Source: Candidatus Staskawiczbacteria bacterium
GTDB lineage: Bacteria > Patescibacteriota > Minisyncoccia > Minisyncoccales > Staskawiczbacteraceae
Direction: 5' to 3'
Assembly (NCBI GenBank): GCA_903913175.1
Contig: CAIWKF010000102.1
Span: 1 to 8,632 of the forward strand
Length of the DNA stretch: 8,632 nucleotides
Below, piece after piece: positions 5,723 to 8,632 of the stretch. The position numbers and the translations under genes were made by a program. The notes beneath the pieces were generated by a model. It ran no database searches. It had not been told where the DNA came from and worked only from the letters and a program-made list of their open reading frames with translations. Positions within the stretch are counted from its first letter, which is position 1. Each line of letters starts with the position of its first letter.

Positions 5723-7552
5723 ATGAATACAAACTTTTTAGCAGTGTTGGAATCTGAGGGTTCCGTTAGTAACGTTTCAGCCGAAGATTTGAGGAGTCGC
5801 AGGGAAATTACCGATGCATTACGAACATTCCCTAAAGAAGTAATAACGCACCTTAGACACTTCCAGCCTCAAGCTGGATGTCTTAACTGTTGCAGTTTTT
5901 GCAGTCAGGGCGCTATTCCGACGGTTTGGCAATTGACCGAGAAGGCATTAAAAAATGTTTTCGCGGCTTTGAAAACCGTAGCCATTGAAGTGGCCAGCCG
6001 GCAAATGACTTCATTAACCGAGTCATATTTACCCGAAAACATTTTGAATTCCGGCGGCACATTTACCGCTGGATTTAAGATGCCAACATTTGGGTTAGTA
6101 GGTTTTGGCAGGACGAATCATAGGCCAGGGGTAATTTATCCGTACCTCGACAACGATATCGCTTCGTATCCTTATTTGCTACAGTATCTAAAGTGTGCGA
6201 AAGAGGATCTCGGGGCTAAAGTTCGTCTTTCAACGGTCGGGTACAGCCGGCATAATGAACAGCTTCAAAAGATGCACGAATGCATAAATCGAGATTGTTT
6301 GGATGTGTTGGGAGCGGTCAAGTTGTCGATAAGCCCATACACATTTGGATGGTCTCGAAAAGGAGAACGAGTTGGTTTAACCTCCAGAAATGAATTTATC
6401 TTGGACTGGGCAAACCTGCTCAGCATTTATCGCCCGGCAGTTGATTTTTTAGGCGTAGGAGATCGTGCGGCTTCAGTGGAATTCAGGTTTCCGCCACTTG
6501 CGGTGGAGGCAGAAGTCGAAGAACGCGTTATTTCCAAACGCCACGTTATACATGCAGGGCCTTATATGCTGATAGGCGAAACGGAAACTGATTTTGTGCC
6601 AAATTTTCATGTGGCTAAAGTCATAACCCGGGAACGCCACGCCATCTGCTTTGACGAAAAGCCATGTTTTTATATGATGGTAATTTCGACTAAGCTGATT
6701 AATTACGGAGAGTGGGAGATAATTGCAAGAAACGTTATCAAAAACAGCACATCTCTTCTTGCAAAACTTCTACCAGGTTGCACTGTGCGAAACTCCAAAT
6801 TGTACCTTTTCGAAAACGAGGACGGGCTTTATTATGGTGTTGATCCTCTTATGATTGACACGGGGTTTTTTGCAAAGCAATTTTACTTTGCGTCCGAAAA
6901 TCGTTCAGTCTCCGGATACATTGATTCGGAGCGCTATTTCCTTAATTCCATTACTGCATACAAACGCAGTAATGGGATCGGAAGAAGGGAGTTGTTTCCA
7001 GGCGCCTCTTGGAGCGATGTTGACAGCGTTATTCAAGTCCTGGTGAATTCAGCAGAATCTGCGATTGATATAGATCCTGCTGTTGGCCAATATCTCAAGG
7101 AACATGTTTTGCCTATAATCATGGGGTATAGGAAAGCCCTTGAGATTGCGGGTTACCCAGCCTCGTACTTTTTTGACAAATGTTTCACCATTGATACGGG
7201 CGAAATATGCAACTTGGGGAAGGCGTATCCTGAGTACCGGGGATTAACTTCTAGAAGAGATTCTGTTGTAACGCCACAACACGAAAGGATTTATGGCGCT
7301 ACTGGTTCCTTGGCTAAAGAAGGGAAGATTTGGGTAATATCTGTTTGCTCTATGGTTAAAACCCAAGGAAAAACAGGAATCCTCCCACCCTGCCCAGCTT
7401 TGTTGGTTGAGGAACAAGACTTAGGAAGAAGATCTTCGGTTGAAGGTGATAGCGTTCGACGGTGGTACATACCTTTGAAAGTCGAGGATGTTGAAATTTT
7501 CAATGCCTCCCATCACAAGAGTAGATACCTTATTCCTGGTAGAAATCCTTGA
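5723..7552 (+). CDS. Large radical SAM protein, 609 residues, unknown reaction
   Basis: A CX3CX2C motif (C53, C57, C60, in GCLNCCSFCSQGA) should hold the 4Fe-4S cluster that cleaves S-adenosylmethionine; C56 is an extra cysteine. Downstream, YLDNDIASYPYL (141-152) sits where radical SAM enzymes carry the SAM-binding 'GGE' segment. VRLSTVGYSRHN (167-178) and VKLSISPYTFGW (199-210) match the later beta strands of the barrel. The radical SAM domain probably covers about 40-300. Residues about 300-609 are unassigned. They hold scattered cysteines (C319, C325, C363, C477, C486, C532, C547) but no compact cluster motif that I recognise. The protein is too long for viperin and for most small radical SAM families. 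GGAGGG (5708-5713) lies 9 bases before the ATG. It is the third gene of the operon, with 44- and 32-base gaps, and sampled G+C is the highest in the window. Substrate unknown. Confidence 0.8.
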   Translation: MNTNFLAVLESEGSVSNVSAEDLRSRREITDALRTFPKEVITHLRHFQPQAGCLNCCSFCSQGAIPTVWQLTEKALKNVFAALKTVAIEVASRQMTSLTESYLPENILNSGGTFTAGFKMPTFGLVGFGRTNHRPGVIYPYLDNDIASYPYLLQYLKCAKEDLGAKVRLSTVGYSRHNEQLQKMHECINRDCLDVLGAVKLSISPYTFGWSRKGERVGLTSRNEFILDWANLLSIYRPAVDFLGVGDRAASVEFRFPPLAVEAEVEERVISKRHVIHAGPYMLIGETETDFVPNFHVAKVITRERHAICFDEKPCFYMMVISTKLINYGEWEIIARNVIKNSTSLLAKLLPGCTVRNSKLYLFENEDGLYYGVDPLMIDTGFFAKQFYFASENRSVSGYIDSERYFLNSITAYKRSNGIGRRELFPGASWSDVDSVIQVLVNSAESAIDIDPAVGQYLKEHVLPIIMGYRKALEIAGYPASYFFDKCFTIDTGEICNLGKAYPEYRGLTSRRDSVVTPQHERIYGATGSLAKEGKIWVISVCSMVKTQGKTGILPPCPALLVEEQDLGRRSSVEGDSVRRWYIPLKVEDVEIFNASHHKSRYLIPGRNP

Positions 7553-7584
7553 TTTGCTAGCTTACATTTAGTAGGAGGAATTAT

Positions 7585-8055
7585 ATGAGTTGGAACACAA
7601 CCATCTTGACTGGAACTGGAATTGTTGGCGTTGATGGCTTTTGTGAAGCCATAAGAAGCTCCGACATGCAAATTGGTGACTGGGCTAAGGATATTCTTGG
7701 CCAGCCGGCCTTTAGCGTAGTCGACAAGGAAATAAAAATCGACTTGTCAATTATGTCCCTCGCCGAGCTTGGCTTTGGGAGTGGCGCACATTATAATCAA
7801 ATTTGCGAGTCGCTTGGCAGGTTCAGTTTGAAAAAATGTCCTGCTGAAATCGGACCGCAAATGCGCCTACAATATCCCAATCAGCCGAAAGGCGAATGGC
7901 TTATTGTGTTTATGAATCCGATAATTGCTTCGGACGACAATTTGCGGATATTCCACGTAGGTCACAATGATCGCGGACGCTGGCTCGTTGGTGATCTGTG
8001 TAATCTTGATCATATCTGGGGCGGTCGCAATCACTTTGTGTTCGCAATGGAATAA
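7585..8055 (+). CDS. Conserved-looking 156-residue protein of unknown function
   Basis: The soluble 156-residue protein has no signal peptide or membrane segment. After a short N-terminal region, one compact domain starts near SLAELGFGSGAHYNQICESL (58-77). It continues with a cysteine-proline block (KKCPAEIGPQMRLQY), a GEWLIVFMNPI strand, and a C-terminal half rich in tryptophan, histidine and glycine (IFHVGHNDRGRWLVGD, then HIWGGRNHFVFAM). The pattern reminds me of unnamed domains in Patescibacteria hypothetical proteins, an unverified impression. No enzyme motif is visible. AGGAGG (7573-7578), 6 bases before ATG, is the best ribosome site in the window, so the protein may be made at a higher level than its partners. 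It is the last operon gene, followed by a terminator. Confidence 0.75.
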   Translation: MSWNTTILTGTGIVGVDGFCEAIRSSDMQIGDWAKDILGQPAFSVVDKEIKIDLSIMSLAELGFGSGAHYNQICESLGRFSLKKCPAEIGPQMRLQYPNQPKGEWLIVFMNPIIASDDNLRIFHVGHNDRGRWLVGDLCNLDHIWGGRNHFVFAME

Positions 8056-8083
8056 ATCATGGGTTACTAGTTATCAATAAGAT

Positions 8084-8115
8084 ATCTCCTGGCATTTAAG
8101 TTGGGAGATTTTTTT
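8084..8115 (+). terminator. Rho-independent terminator of the four-gene operon
   Basis: ATCTCC (8084-8089) pairs with GGAGAT (8104-8109), extendable by a T-G pair to 7 bp, around a 12-14-base loop. A T-run continues to 8115. It lies 29 bases after the stop of the last operon gene. Confidence 0.85.
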
Positions 8116-8202
8116 ATATAATTTTTTTGATTTAATCAAATTTTTTCGTGGGAGTTGAATTTTTAGTAAAAAAAAGGTAAATTAAATATAAAAGATTGAA
8201 AT

Positions 8203-8235
8203 ATGGAGATGTGATTGAGATTAAACACGGATAAA
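8203..8235 (+). repeat. Direct repeat, right copy of the ychF 3' end, putative att site
   Basis: This is the counterpart of 3751-3783, with one synonymous G-to-A change at 8225. It would encode the ychF C-terminus GDVIEIKHG plus stop, with no ychF gene in front. Just upstream, codons read R-L-K-Y where ychF has I-V-K-D, so similarity fades quickly. The copy lies in an AT-rich non-coding stretch (8116-8202), which also has a small palindrome TTTGATTTAATCAAA at 8126-8140. Confidence 0.9.
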
Positions 8236-8260
8236 AAAAAGTCGGCTCGGGTGAGTCGAC
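8233..8260 (-). terminator. Probable terminator of the leftward 93-residue gene
   Basis: Segment 8241-8248 (GTCGGCTC) pairs with 8253-8260 (GAGTCGAC) around a 4-base loop. The A-run at 8233-8240 gives eight T residues on the minus strand immediately after the stem. In minus-strand RNA one inner pair is a C-A mismatch; on the plus strand it is a G-U pair but with no T-run, so minus-strand use is more likely. Confidence 0.5.
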
Positions 8261-8292
8261 ATTGTGAGGTGTTTGGCGGGCTTACTAGTGCG

Positions 8293-8315
8293 CGAGACGA
8301 GCAAGTGTCGTCTCG
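8293..8315. other. Perfect 8-bp hairpin in intergenic DNA
   Basis: CGAGACGA (8293-8300) and TCGTCTCG (8308-8315) enclose a 7-base loop. No T-run follows directly on either strand. It would fall in the 3' untranslated part of the leftward gene and could stabilise that mRNA, act in recombination, or be a protein-binding site. Apart from this and the preceding hairpin, I see nothing in 8236-8345. Confidence 0.6.
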
Positions 8316-8345
8316 TACATTTGTGGATTTTCTTTGCTTGTTTTT

Positions 8346-8627
8346 TTACGAACAGAGAATGGCTTGGTGAATTTCTGGAGTTGTCCAGAATTCTACAAAC
8401 CCGTTTACATACCAGCAAACGACTGCTTCGCCGGTATCGGCTTCGGGAAGAATCTTTTTCCCAAAAACAATATTGTTATTTCTGTCAAGAATTAGGTCAC
8501 GGCCCTTGTGGTCTAGACTCTGAAGCTGACAATAACAACTTTCATTTTCGGAAAAATCAATGATCCCAATTCCATCACGAAAAATAATCCGGACAACACC
8601 CTTTTTAAATGCGCCGCCTTTTAACAT
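8346..8627 (-). CDS. 93-residue protein of unknown function, start near window edge
   Basis: This leftward reading frame has a plausible amino-acid mix. A beta-rich N-terminal half reads KKGVVRIIFRDGIGIIDFSE, followed by CYCQLQSLDHKGRDLIL, then an acidic turn (PEADTGEAVV) and an aromatic stretch (CWYVNGFVEFW). I do not recognise a family. Small beta-barrel nucleic-acid-binding proteins can look like the first 35 residues, but no RNP motif is present. Only five bases precede the ATG in the window and the frame is open to the edge, so the true start and ribosome site cannot be judged. Composition is closer to the operon than to the left flank. An overlapping plus-strand frame (8264-8563) is arginine/cysteine-rich and less protein-like. 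The gene probably ends at the hairpin at 8233-8260. Confidence 0.6.
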   Translation of the reverse strand: MLKGGAFKKGVVRIIFRDGIGIIDFSENESCYCQLQSLDHKGRDLILDRNNNIVFGKKILPEADTGEAVVCWYVNGFVEFWTTPEIHQAILCS

Positions 8628-8632
8628 AATGA

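Larger units (their letters stand above)
3784..8235. mobile_element. Putative element integrated at the 3' end of ychF
   Basis: The segment is bracketed by 33-base direct copies of the ychF 3' end, the arrangement left when a site-specific recombinase inserts DNA into the end of a gene and keeps its reading frame. It carries the CYTH gene and the four-gene operon 4581-8055, whose G+C content is clearly above ychF and which uses strong Shine-Dalgarno sequences. No integrase, transposase or replication gene is inside, so the element would be mobilised in trans, be a remnant, or be one of several tandem elements with the recombinase outside the window. The CYTH gene, with more native-like composition, may belong to an older layer. 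The exact boundaries are an inference: recombination could lie anywhere within the repeat. Confidence 0.5.

Noticed and set aside
5723..7552. Identification of the radical SAM protein as a prokaryotic viperin
   Set aside because: It shares CX3CX2C and a neighbouring kinase-like gene, but it is far longer and I see no viperin-specific segments beyond the cluster motif.
3784..8235. Integrase or transposase gene inside the repeat-bounded segment
   Set aside because: All substantial frames there are accounted for by the CYTH gene and the four operon genes; none shows recombinase motifs.
8264..8563. Plus-strand 99-residue reading frame
   Set aside because: It overlaps the more protein-like minus-strand gene, is rich in arginine and cysteine, runs through the hairpin region and has no ribosome site.
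1..8632. CRISPR array, tRNA or rRNA genes
   Set aside because: No regularly spaced repeats, cloverleaf-like segments or rRNA-like stretches were seen on reading. The only clear longer repeat is the ychF-end pair.

Overview
The window looks like a chromosome segment from a candidate phyla radiation (Patescibacteria-type) bacterium. This is inferred from very AT-rich native genes, small proteins, several genes with no visible Shine-Dalgarno sequence, and gene types common in that group: a Gmad2-domain secreted protein, a stand-alone CYTH protein and a GreA-like variant. Sampled 60-base lines contain 12 G+C in ychF (line 3241) and 19 in the CYTH gene (line 4141). They contain 27 in the kinase-like gene (4681), 31 in the radical SAM gene (6481) and 24 in the last gene (8461). 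TGA, TAA and TAG all end plausible genes, so the ordinary bacterial code fits. No tRNA, rRNA, CRISPR array or recombinase gene was seen.

Bases 1-2708 are ordinary AT-rich chromosome. A four-helix membrane protein and a membrane-anchored MliC-Gmad2 fusion run rightwards into a bidirectional terminator (1135-1169). Two leftward genes follow: a possible Nfu N-terminal-like protein with a readable promoter, and a multi-HTH, zinc-binding DNA-binding protein with its own terminator. A divergent intergenic region then leads to ychF (2709-3782), a complete TGS-domain P-loop ATPase.

The most informative signal is that the last 33 bases of ychF, including its stop codon (3751-3783), recur at 8203-8235 with one synonymous difference. 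The repeats have a 4,452-base period and bracket a CYTH gene plus a four-gene operon. That operon differs from the left flank in base composition and has strong Shine-Dalgarno sequences throughout. This is the footprint expected of a mobile element integrated into the 3' end of ychF, with the reading frame restored. No integrase lies inside, so the element would be non-autonomous, or its recombinase lies outside the window.

The operon (4581-8055) encodes a thymidylate-kinase-like P-loop protein lacking the Walker A lysine, a GreA/GreB-like factor with an enlarged coiled-coil tip, a 609-residue radical SAM protein with a CX3CX2C cluster motif and a large unassigned C-terminal half, and a 156-residue protein of unknown function. 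It ends in a rho-independent terminator at 8084-8115. I do not recognise the combination as a described system. A nucleotide-analogue or RNA-polymerase-directed conflict system is a reasonable hypothesis but no more than that. Right of the second repeat lie two hairpins and a leftward 93-residue unknown gene that reaches the window edge.
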